Assembly: GCA_905214605.1 (NCBI GenBank)
Contig: CAJMMY010000061.1
Coordinates: 1-6,507, forward strand
Origin: an uncultured bacterium
Lineage (GTDB): Bacteria; Bacillota_A; Clostridia; Oscillospirales; Oscillospiraceae
Length of the DNA stretch: 6,507 nt
Reading direction: 5' to 3'
Made by a program: the position numbers and the translations under genes. Positions 1 through 5,663 of this stretch are shown in pieces. The notes under the pieces are model-generated. The model ran no database searches. It worked only from the letters and a program-made list of their open reading frames with translations, and was not told where the DNA came from. The stretch's first letter is position 1; the number at the start of each line of letters is the position of its first letter.

Positions 1-2
1 CC

Positions 3-28
3 GTCCGAAATATCGGACTTGTTATTTT
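3..28 (+). terminator. Possible intrinsic terminator of a gene upstream of the window
   Basis: GTCCGA (3-8) pairs perfectly with TCGGAC (13-18) across a 4-base AATA loop, and a T-rich tail (TTGTTATTTT, 19-28) follows. This fits a short intrinsic terminator reading rightward, which would end a gene lying left of the window. The stem is only 6 bp and the tail is interrupted, so a chance dyad is possible. The tail also overlaps a weak promoter-like pair, TTGTTA (19-24) and TATACA (42-47), 17 bases apart. Confidence 0.35.
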
Positions 29-61
29 GATTATCACAAATTATACAAGCCTGATAGAATT

Positions 62-91
62 TTGACAATTACGCACTTTTTTGTATGTACT
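62..91 (+). promoter_or_regulatory. Candidate promoter for the ene-reductase gene, overlapping a dyad
   Basis: A consensus -35 hexamer TTGACA (62-67) is followed after 18 bases by TGTACT (86-91), a 4/6 match to TATAAT. Transcription would start near position 98 and give a leader of roughly 125 bases before the start codon. The left arm of the inverted repeat at 71-124 lies inside the spacer, so a protein bound to the dyad would block polymerase. The -10 is poor. Competing candidates lie at 19-47 and 134-161. Confidence 0.4.
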
Positions 92-124
92 TACCATTTT
101 GTGTATCCGTACAAAAAAGTGCGT
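71..124. repeat. Perfect 15-bp inverted repeat upstream of the ene-reductase (operator or leader hairpin)
   Basis: ACGCACTTTTTTGTA (71-85) is the exact reverse complement of TACAAAAAAGTGCGT (110-124), with a 24-base spacer. In RNA the stem can extend two more pairs, a G-U and a G-C, to 87/108. A perfect dyad of this length in an AT-rich leader is unlikely to be accidental. If the promoter at 62-91 is used, the left arm is not transcribed and the dyad acts as DNA, probably as an operator. If transcription starts further left, the leader RNA would form a 17-bp stem. No T run follows the right arm directly, so a simple terminator is unlikely. Confidence 0.7.
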
Positions 125-133
125 TATTGCTTT

Positions 134-161
134 TTCACAATTTGTTTGTTAAAAATATGTT
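134..161 (+). promoter_or_regulatory. Alternative promoter candidate for the ene-reductase gene
   Basis: TTCACA (134-139, 5/6 match to TTGACA) and TATGTT (156-161, 4/6 match to TATAAT) are separated by 16 bases. Transcription would start near 168, placing the inverted repeat at 71-124 just upstream of the -35, where an activator would bind. AT-rich DNA gives many such pairs, so this is only a candidate. Confidence 0.28.
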
Positions 162-221
162 ATAGCGATGCTGTACTTCACAAAATTTGTTTGATTATTA
201 TTTTATGGAGGTTTCTTTCTT

Positions 222-2150
222 ATGGAATTGAATCATGTTTTTACGCCCGGTAAAATCGGTACATTGGAACTGCCCAACCGTCTCGTTGTCAGCGCAATGT
301 CCTCCCACATGGGTAATCCGGACGGTACCCCCAACGAAAACGTTAACGCTTATCTGGTCGCAAAAGTAAAAGGCGGCTGGGGTCTGGTGTTTACGGAAGA
401 CCTGGGTATCACAGAAGATGCCGGCAGCGACCCCGTTGTAGGCTCTCTCTGGAATGACAGCCAGATTCCCGCTTGGAGCGAAACCGTGCGTCAGGTCCAC
501 GAGGCAGGCGGTCTCATGGGCGCACAGCTCTATCATGCAGGTCGTCAGAGATCTCTGACCGCATACAGCACCCACCCGGTTGCTCCCTCTGCATTGAAAG
601 AGCCCGCTGTCCCCTATGTTCCCCGTGCACTGACAATCCCCGAAATTCACGACCTGGTGAAGGCTTTCGCCGAGGCTGCTGAGCGCGCAAAGAAATGCGG
701 CTTTGACTGCATCGAAATCCACGGCGCTCACGGTTATCTGATCAACCAGTTCATGTCCACCTTCTCCAACAAGAGAACCGATGAATACGGCGGAACTCTG
801 GCAAACCGTATGCGTTTCCCGCTGGAAATCATCGCTGCAATCCGTGAGAAAGTTGGCCCTGACTATCCCATTCTCTTCCGTTTCAATACCTGCGACTACG
901 TGGAAGGCGGCATTGAGCTCCCCGAGGCAATCGTGATGGCAAAAATGCTGGAAGAGGCCGGTGTTGACGCACTGCATTGCACGCAGGGTATGTTCGCCTC
1001 CAAGCAGGCAATCATCGCACCGGGATTCGTTCCTGTCATGCACTATGCTGAAAACGCTGCTGCCATTAAGTCCGCTGTGAAAATCCCCGTTCTGGCAGTT
1101 GGCAGATACAATGATATTTACATGTCCGAGGCTATGCTCCGTGACGAAAAGGCTGACTTCATCGTCATGGCCCGTGCATCTCTGGCTGACCCGGAGCTGC
1201 CCAACAAGGCAAAAGCCGGCAAGATTGACGAGATTATCCACTGTATTGGCTGCAACCAGGGCTGCACCGGTGAAACCGCTGTGGGCAACCCCGTAAACTG
1301 CATCGCCAACCCCCATACCTGCCGTGAACTGCAGTATGACCTGTCTCCCGTGGCCACGCCCAAAAAGGTGTTCGTAGCCGGTGCAGGCGTGTCCGGTCTG
1401 GCAGCTGCATACGGCGCTGCTGAGCGGGGCAACCACGTTACCGTATTCGAAGCAAGCGATGAAATCGGCGGTCAGTGGCTGGCAGCTATGACGCCTCCGG
1501 GAAAATCCGAGTATGCCTCTCTGATTCTGAACTACCGGAACCAGTTGAAGAAATACAATGCTGAAATTCGTCTCAACACTCCTCTCACCCGTGAAATTGT
1601 TGAGCAGGAGAAACCGGACGCAGTGATTATCGCAACCGGCAGCACTCCCATGTTCCTGCCCATTCCCGGTCTGGACAATCGGGATTACGTCAAAACCGCT
1701 CTGGAAGTCCTGCGGGGCAAAACGCTCTACGGCAAGAGAGTGGTTGTGGCCGGCGGCGGCATGACCGGTGCCGAAACTGCAGTGTTCTTGGGTGTTCAGG
1801 GCTGCGATGTCACCATGATTGAAATGGCTCCCGACATCATTACCGATGCTGTTGCTCAGCCCAGAGCATGCCTGCTGGAGCACCTGCGTAAATACGGCGT
1901 GAAGGTACATACCAACACGAAATTGACCAAGGTCACCGAAGGCACCATCTACGCAGAAGAGTACGGCGAGCCCATCGAGTTCAAGCACATTGATATGCTG
2001 GTCAACGCTATGGGTATCCGTAGCTACAACCCGCTGAGCGAGGAACTGAAGGACTGCGGCTGCAAGGTAGTTGTGGTTGGTGACGCAAGCAGCACCAAGA
2101 ACGGCTACAAGAACATCCGCGAAGGTTTCAACGCCGGCAACATGATCTGA
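222..2150 (+). CDS. NADH:flavin ene-reductase of the old yellow enzyme / 2,4-dienoyl-CoA reductase (FadH, BaiCD/BaiH-like) family
   Basis: Predicted cytoplasmic flavin and iron-sulfur oxidoreductase that reduces an activated C=C bond with NAD(P)H. The N-terminal OYE-type TIM barrel (about 1-335) carries IHGAHGYLINQF (166-177), whose Tyr172 aligns with the catalytic tyrosine of FadH, and the RTDEYGG motif (185-191). Cys341, 344, 348 and 360 (CIGCNQGC and NCIANP) have the FadH spacing for a 4Fe-4S cluster. A Rossmann GAGVSG (387-392) for FAD and a second GGGMTG (511-516) for the nicotinamide nucleotide follow, and GDASSTKN near the C terminus is the last FAD contact. At 642 residues it is full length for FadH, enoate reductases and BaiCD/BaiH (about 640-670). 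GGAGG (207-211) lies 10 bases before the ATG. FadH's second acid, a histidine in NTGIGWH, seems absent around 251-262, as in Bai-type members. The substrate could be an unsaturated acid, acyl-CoA or steroid and is not decidable here. Family call sure, substrate unknown. Confidence 0.95.
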   Translation: MELNHVFTPGKIGTLELPNRLVVSAMSSHMGNPDGTPNENVNAYLVAKVKGGWGLVFTEDLGITEDAGSDPVVGSLWNDSQIPAWSETVRQVHEAGGLMGAQLYHAGRQRSLTAYSTHPVAPSALKEPAVPYVPRALTIPEIHDLVKAFAEAAERAKKCGFDCIEIHGAHGYLINQFMSTFSNKRTDEYGGTLANRMRFPLEIIAAIREKVGPDYPILFRFNTCDYVEGGIELPEAIVMAKMLEEAGVDALHCTQGMFASKQAIIAPGFVPVMHYAENAAAIKSAVKIPVLAVGRYNDIYMSEAMLRDEKADFIVMARASLADPELPNKAKAGKIDEIIHCIGCNQGCTGETAVGNPVNCIANPHTCRELQYDLSPVATPKKVFVAGAGVSGLAAAYGAAERGNHVTVFEASDEIGGQWLAAMTPPGKSEYASLILNYRNQLKKYNAEIRLNTPLTREIVEQEKPDAVIIATGSTPMFLPIPGLDNRDYVKTALEVLRGKTLYGKRVVVAGGGMTGAETAVFLGVQGCDVTMIEMAPDIITDAVAQPRACLLEHLRKYGVKVHTNTKLTKVTEGTIYAEEYGEPIEFKHIDMLVNAMGIRSYNPLSEELKDCGCKVVVVGDASSTKNGYKNIREGFNAGNMI

Positions 2151-2195
2151 TAACATTCTCTCCTTGAAATAATACCAGTCATACACTCCCCCTGG

Positions 2196-2236
2196 AAACG
2201 AGGCTGCGCCTTTTGGTTGCAGTCTCGTTTTCTTTT
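2196..2236 (+). terminator. Intrinsic terminator of the ene-reductase gene
   Basis: AAACGAGGCTGC (2196-2207) pairs with GCAGTCTCGTTT (2219-2230) as a 12-bp stem with one G-U pair. CC/GG pairing continues inside around a TTTT loop. The T-rich stretch TTTTCTTTT (2228-2236) follows on the plus strand. It sits 45 bases after the stop codon, as expected for the end of this transcript. Confidence 0.85.
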
Positions 2237-2324
2237 ACAATAAAAACCACTCCCTAAAAGTGTGCAGATGCACTGTATATGAGAATGAACTCATCTCAGC
2301 ACAGCCGTGCAAATACGGTAGCAT

Positions 2325-2373
2325 AAAAAAGGACTGTCTCAAAAGATTTTTCAAAATCTTCATGAGATAGTCC
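2325..2373 (-). terminator. Intrinsic terminator of the Fic gene
   Basis: GGACTGTCTCA (2331-2341) pairs with TGAGATAGTCC (2363-2373), 11 bp with one G-U. An inner stem AAGATTTT/AAAATCTT (2343-2350/2353-2360) extends it. Read on the minus strand, the hairpin is followed at once by TTTTTT (complement of 2325-2330), the ideal order for ending the Fic transcript, whose stop lies about 90 bases upstream. Its GTCTCA/TGAGAC core recurs in the hairpin at 3888-3918. Confidence 0.85.
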
Positions 2374-2463
2374 CTTTGTGTAATGACTTATGAGCCTCAT
2401 ATGTGCTCAATTCTTAGCCGTCATATTCCTCTCGCATAATTAACAGCCCTAACTTGACTCTGT

Positions 2464-3690
2464 TTAATTTCCCGGAAGTGTTGCTGCATCCAATACACTT
2501 AAATCAAGTTTATAGTACTTTTCTCTCCCGCGTTTAGTGGATATAAGGATGTCTTCGGGAATGTTCTGTAAAAGATTCCTAACGCTGCTATAGGATAGTT
2601 CAAATACTGCTTGCAATTCCTTTGTTGAAATACCGCACTCCGAAAATAGTGCTGCTTGAAGTAAAACATTGTAGGTTTCCTCAACATTTTTCTTCTCCAA
2701 ATTCGGATAATTTCTTAGCATTTTTTGATATTTTGCCCAATCAAATTTTTTCCGTTCCAGTGATTCTTTGAGTTCTTTGATAGATTCCAAAATCATTTGG
2801 AGCATCATGATCAAAAACGGCGTCACATCACCCAGATTACGCGGGTCATTACAAGTTTCAAACGCATCATAATAAGCATTGATATTCCTTAAAATTGTTT
2901 CAGACAAACGAAATGCAAGTAAATTTTCCAGTTCTGTAGAAATATAATAACTGGCAATAAAGCGTCCAAGCCGTCCGTTCCCGTCATAAAACGGGTGAAT
3001 GTATTCTAACAAATAGTGAAAAATACAAATCCTATACAATGGATCAATCCTATCATCATGCAAGAAAGCTAAAGCCTTTTCCATTTCGCTTATAATCGCA
3101 CGCTCTGGGTAAACCCCTTTATGAACCACCTTATCGGTAGCACTCTTCACTTCCGCCATATCTTTCCGGAAAATTTCCCCGTCCGGCATATTATTAGGGT
3201 CTTCCGCAACAACTTCATCCAATACCAGTTCATTGTATAGGATTCTGACATCTTCGCATGTCCCTAGCGGAACGTCTTCGCCCGCTAACAGTTTAAAGTA
3301 TTTCGTTACGATTCCGTTGAACCGTCTTTTCTTTCCCTTTGCGCCGGACTTCTCCTCTAATTCTTCAAGCACTTCACTGATTTCTTTTCTGCTGCTGTGT
3401 ACGCCTTCGATTTTATTACTTAAAACAATTTCGTCAATCAAACATTTTCTGCTGTATTGATCAGCCGCCTTACCAGGAAGGTCTCTAATCAAGCTCTGCA
3501 CCTGTTTGTCATAGCGCAAAATTTGATAAACGCAATCTATAACATCTTTACACTGCACAAAAAAGGCAGGCTTTTTCGCAATTTGAAAATCGAATTTGAT
3601 ACTTTCTGTACTTTCAAACCGTTCTTGATAAACCTTCGAATAGGTTTCTTCGTCTCCGTAGTAATATTTTCTCAACGGGACATATTCCAT
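2464..3690 (-). CDS. Class II Fic domain protein (predicted protein AMP transferase) with C-terminal winged helix
   Basis: Fic enzymes transfer AMP from ATP to a hydroxyl side chain of a target protein. The full motif HPFYDGNGRLGR is at 232-243, with catalytic His232, the metal-binding acid Asp236 and the phosphate-binding GNGR loop. The N-terminal region (about 40-130) carries SNKIEG (91-96), the (S/T)xxxE(G/N) inhibitory helix. Glu95 is expected to pair with Arg243 and keep the enzyme off, which defines class II. VVHKGVYPE (188-196) fits the target-docking flap. Residues about 340-400 look like a winged helix (ISTKELQAVFELSYSSVRNLL, then a basic wing), suggesting DNA binding. There is no signal peptide, so it should act in the cytoplasm. 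GGAGGTG (3701-3707) lies 10 bases before the ATG. No antitoxin gene adjoins it, as expected when inhibition is built in. GC is lower than the neighbours (25/60 and 18/60 in two sampled lines, against 40/60 in one line of the lipoprotein gene), which suggests transfer. The target protein is unknown. Confidence 0.95.
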   Translation of the reverse strand: MEYVPLRKYYYGDEETYSKVYQERFESTESIKFDFQIAKKPAFFVQCKDVIDCVYQILRYDKQVQSLIRDLPGKAADQYSRKCLIDEIVLSNKIEGVHSSRKEISEVLEELEEKSGAKGKKRRFNGIVTKYFKLLAGEDVPLGTCEDVRILYNELVLDEVVAEDPNNMPDGEIFRKDMAEVKSATDKVVHKGVYPERAIISEMEKALAFLHDDRIDPLYRICIFHYLLEYIHPFYDGNGRLGRFIASYYISTELENLLAFRLSETILRNINAYYDAFETCNDPRNLGDVTPFLIMMLQMILESIKELKESLERKKFDWAKYQKMLRNYPNLEKKNVEETYNVLLQAALFSECGISTKELQAVFELSYSSVRNLLQNIPEDILISTKRGREKYYKLDLSVLDAATLPGN

Positions 3691-3721
3691 AACAGCATTT
3701 CACCTCCAAAAAATATGATAT

Positions 3722-3784
3722 TTGAATGTAGTATTTACAATAATAGTTCGACACATTCAATAAGTCAAGTGTTTTTGAATGTGT
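3722..3784. repeat. Three TTGAATGT half-sites around the Fic promoter (probable operator)
   Basis: ACACATTCAA (3751-3760) and TTGAATGTGT (3775-3784) form a perfect 10-bp inverted repeat with a 14-base spacer. A third copy, TTGAATGTAG (3722-3731), matches 8 of 10 and shares the 9-mer TTTGAATGT with the copy at 3774-3782. Relative to the minus-strand promoter, one copy lies upstream of the -35, one inside the -35/-10 spacer and one just after the predicted start site. This layout fits repression by a dimeric DNA-binding protein, possibly the Fic protein itself through its winged helix. Confidence 0.7.
3740..3768 (-). promoter_or_regulatory. Sigma-A type promoter of the Fic gene
   Basis: On the minus strand TTGACT (complement of 3763-3768, 5/6 match) is followed after exactly 17 bases by TATTAT (complement of 3740-3745, 5/6 match). 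The predicted start is near 3733, giving a leader of about 43 bases that contains the GGAGGTG site. This is the best promoter match in the window, and its spacer holds one arm of the inverted repeat at 3751-3784. Confidence 0.8.
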
Positions 3785-3887
3785 AGTTGCAGAAGTTCGT
3801 ACATCAGTGTCAAAATTCTTTTAAATTTGACTATTTACTCGAAAAATCGTGGATTATTTTGATGATACTTCCTCAAACACATAACTA

Positions 3888-3922
3888 GGGGGCTGTCTCA
3901 CGCTTTGAGACAGCCCCCTTTT
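3888..3922. terminator. Strong 13-bp hairpin between the lipoprotein and Fic genes
   Basis: GGGGGCTGTCTCA (3888-3900) pairs perfectly with TGAGACAGCCCCC (3906-3918) around a 5-base loop. It begins 15 bases after the lipoprotein stop codon on the minus strand, so it most likely ends that transcript. The T tail (TTTT, 3919-3922) is however on the plus strand. On the minus strand the stem is followed by TAGTTATGTG, which has no T run. It may work in both directions, or be a repeat end rather than a dedicated terminator. Confidence 0.7.
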
Positions 3923-3933
3923 ACACTATTTCG

Positions 3934-5652
3934 TTACTTCGCCGCGTACTGGAAACTATATGCGCCGAAGGGGTTATACCCCACGCCTTGCAATTTTTTG
4001 GACATACAATAGCTTTCGCCGTAGAAGAAAATCGGGCAAATCGGGAATCCCTCATCGGAAAACAGCAATTCCTCCCCTTGATGGAGCAGCTTATCCCGCT
4101 CCGCGCCGTCCGGCAATGCGCTGATTTGCAGAAGCAAATCATCATAAGTCGGGTCGGACCATGCGCCGTGATTGTACTTGCTGCCGGTTTTCATCAAATC
4201 CAGAAAATTCTGGGCATCGTTATAATCGGGCATCCAGCTGAGATAGGCCACACCGAAGTTTCCGGCTTTCAGCTCCTTGCTGTACTGGTCCCGGGACATA
4301 CCCTCCAGCCGAATGTTCAGATTCAGCACGTCGGCCCAGTTTTTCTGGCAGGCTTTCGCCACCGATTCATTCAATGTGGACCGATTGTAGCAATAGCTGC
4401 CGGCATTTTTTCCGTCCCATGCACCCTCGTCCACAGCCTGCTGATACAGCTGCTGCGCCAAAGCGCACCGACCTTCATAGGTTTTCAGGTCCGCATCGGG
4501 GTAAAGGCTCTGCAATGCCTGATAAAACACGCTTTCCCCATGGGATTCCGCCGCAAAGGGCGCGTATTCGCTGTCCTGAATTCCCGCTGCCACAAAGCCC
4601 GTGGCTGCGGTGCCCTCCCCGGACAAGCTGTCGGCAATGGCATCTCGGTCCACGCTCAAAAGCATAGCCGCCCGCACCCGCCAATCCGAAAAGCTGTTCA
4701 CGTTGAAGTACAGATAATAGGTTCCGGACCGGGCAGCCGTTTGGCAAATGTTCTCGCTCTGCAAGGACTTCAAGGACTCCGAGGGAACGGTGCCGATGAA
4801 GTCATAGGCTCCGGCTTGGAATTCTTCCAACGCGGATTGCTCGCTGTCGCTGAAATGCCAGACAATTCGGTCCGGGCCCAGCGCAGAACGATTGTAATAG
4901 TACTCATTCTGCTCCATTTCCAGAAAATCGTCATGGACCCATTCCGCAATGGTGTACGGACCGTTGACCACAATGGTGCCGCTGTCCGTCCAGTTTCCGC
5001 CGTGGGTTTCAATGACGTCCTGCCGCAGAGGTACCAAGCACGGCGAGGCGCACAATTTCAGAAAATAGGGGCAATTCCGCTCCAATTCCACCACAAAGGT
5101 GAAATCGTCCGCCGCCCGGACGCCCAAGGTGGAGACATCTGCCTGTCCGGAAACAATCTCGGCAGCATTTTTCACAATGCCGTTAAGCACTTTTCGGTTC
5201 GCCGGACGTTCCACGTTGCTTGGGACCACCAACCGCTGCCACGCATATACAAAGTCGCCTGCGGTCACCGGCTGACTGTCACTCCAGAATGCCTCCCGGA
5301 GGTGGAACGTGTAGGTCAGACCGTCTTCCGACACATCGCAGCTTTCCGCCATACCATAGTCCAGCTTGACTTCGGTAACGGTTCCGTCCTGCTTTTCGTT
5401 CTCCGGGACATATTTCATCAAGCCCTCGAACAAATGCTGCACATAACTGGCTGTATCTGCATCAGAAACATAGGTCGGGTCGATGGAATTCCCTTCCGTG
5501 CCCAAACTCACGTCCACAACGTATTCCGTTTTCTTCACCGGTTTTGCCGTAGGCACCGCCGTCTGGCCCGGTGTAGTGGTCGGCTGATTCGTCTGACACC
5601 CTGCGCACAGCAGCAGCGCCAGACAAAGCAGCAGCAATAACAATCTTTTCAT
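3934..5652 (-). CDS. Peptide-binding lipoprotein, OppA/DppA type (family 5 extracellular solute-binding protein)
   Basis: Predicted substrate-binding component of an ABC importer, tethered to the outside of the membrane and probably binding oligopeptides. The leader MKR plus a leucine run ends in LLCAGC with Cys19 as the lipidation site. The -3 position is Cys rather than the usual Leu, but the box is otherwise good. A Thr/Pro-rich linker (21-40) follows. Family 5 features are NSIDPTYVSD (55-64), DGLTYTFHLREAFWSDSQPVTAGDFVYAWQRL beginning at 110 (the family signature region), NGPY (230-233), NEYYYN (249-254) and WMPDYNDAQNFLDLM (473-487). At 572 residues it is complete. The ATG lies 11 bases after the proC stop, with AGTAGGAT as binding site, so the two genes are probably co-transcribed. 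No permease or ATPase genes adjoin it, so it must share a transporter encoded elsewhere or serve as a sensor. Ligand specificity is not readable. Confidence 0.95.
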   Translation of the reverse strand: MKRLLLLLLCLALLLCAGCQTNQPTTTPGQTAVPTAKPVKKTEYVVDVSLGTEGNSIDPTYVSDADTASYVQHLFEGLMKYVPENEKQDGTVTEVKLDYGMAESCDVSEDGLTYTFHLREAFWSDSQPVTAGDFVYAWQRLVVPSNVERPANRKVLNGIVKNAAEIVSGQADVSTLGVRAADDFTFVVELERNCPYFLKLCASPCLVPLRQDVIETHGGNWTDSGTIVVNGPYTIAEWVHDDFLEMEQNEYYYNRSALGPDRIVWHFSDSEQSALEEFQAGAYDFIGTVPSESLKSLQSENICQTAARSGTYYLYFNVNSFSDWRVRAAMLLSVDRDAIADSLSGEGTAATGFVAAGIQDSEYAPFAAESHGESVFYQALQSLYPDADLKTYEGRCALAQQLYQQAVDEGAWDGKNAGSYCYNRSTLNESVAKACQKNWADVLNLNIRLEGMSRDQYSKELKAGNFGVAYLSWMPDYNDAQNFLDLMKTGSKYNHGAWSDPTYDDLLLQISALPDGAERDKLLHQGEELLFSDEGFPICPIFFYGESYCMSKKLQGVGYNPFGAYSFQYAAK

Positions 5653-5663
5653 AAAAATCCTAC

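Larger units (their letters stand above)
2151..2463. other. Non-coding convergent intergenic region
   Basis: This 313-base gap lies between two genes that converge. It holds the plus-strand terminator at 2196-2236 and the minus-strand terminator at 2325-2373. The stretch between them (2237-2324) shows only tiny dyads: GTGCA-GA-TGCAC at 2262-2273 and CCGT/ACGG at 2305-2318. The stretch 2374-2463 has one ATGAG-C-CTCAT dyad at 2390-2400. I see no gene, tRNA or insertion-sequence remnant in it. Confidence 0.7.

Noticed and set aside
62..253. Short plus-strand frame of 63 codons over the reductase leader
   Set aside because: It runs through the inverted repeat and promoter candidates, overlaps the reductase start in another frame, and has no ribosome binding site. 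A leader peptide is not supported.
222..2150. Naming the ene-reductase baiCD, baiH or fadH
   Set aside because: It shares architecture and several motifs with all three but not enough to choose. No other bile-acid or fatty-acid genes are nearby, so a gene symbol would be a guess.
198..2186. Open frame of 662 codons on the minus strand opposite the ene-reductase
   Set aside because: It mirrors the reductase frame almost exactly, matches no family I recognise and reads as low-information Cys/His/Gly-rich sequence. The plus-strand product has every expected motif, so this is a codon-bias shadow.
2262..2318. Small dyads GTGCA-GA-TGCAC and CCGT/ACGG in the convergent gap
   Set aside because: The stems are 4-5 bp with tiny or plain loops and no tail. 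They are expected by chance and do not resemble an RNA gene or an insertion-sequence end.
2464..3690. Reading the Fic gene as the toxin of a two-gene toxin-antitoxin pair
   Set aside because: The inhibitory SNKIEG helix is inside the protein itself (91-96), and no small partner gene lies on either side, so a separate antitoxin is neither needed nor seen.
3988..5640. Open frame of 550 codons on the plus strand opposite the lipoprotein gene
   Set aside because: It has no recognisable domain and no good ribosome binding site, and it lies wholly inside the antisense of a clear binding-protein gene. It is a shadow of biased codon use.
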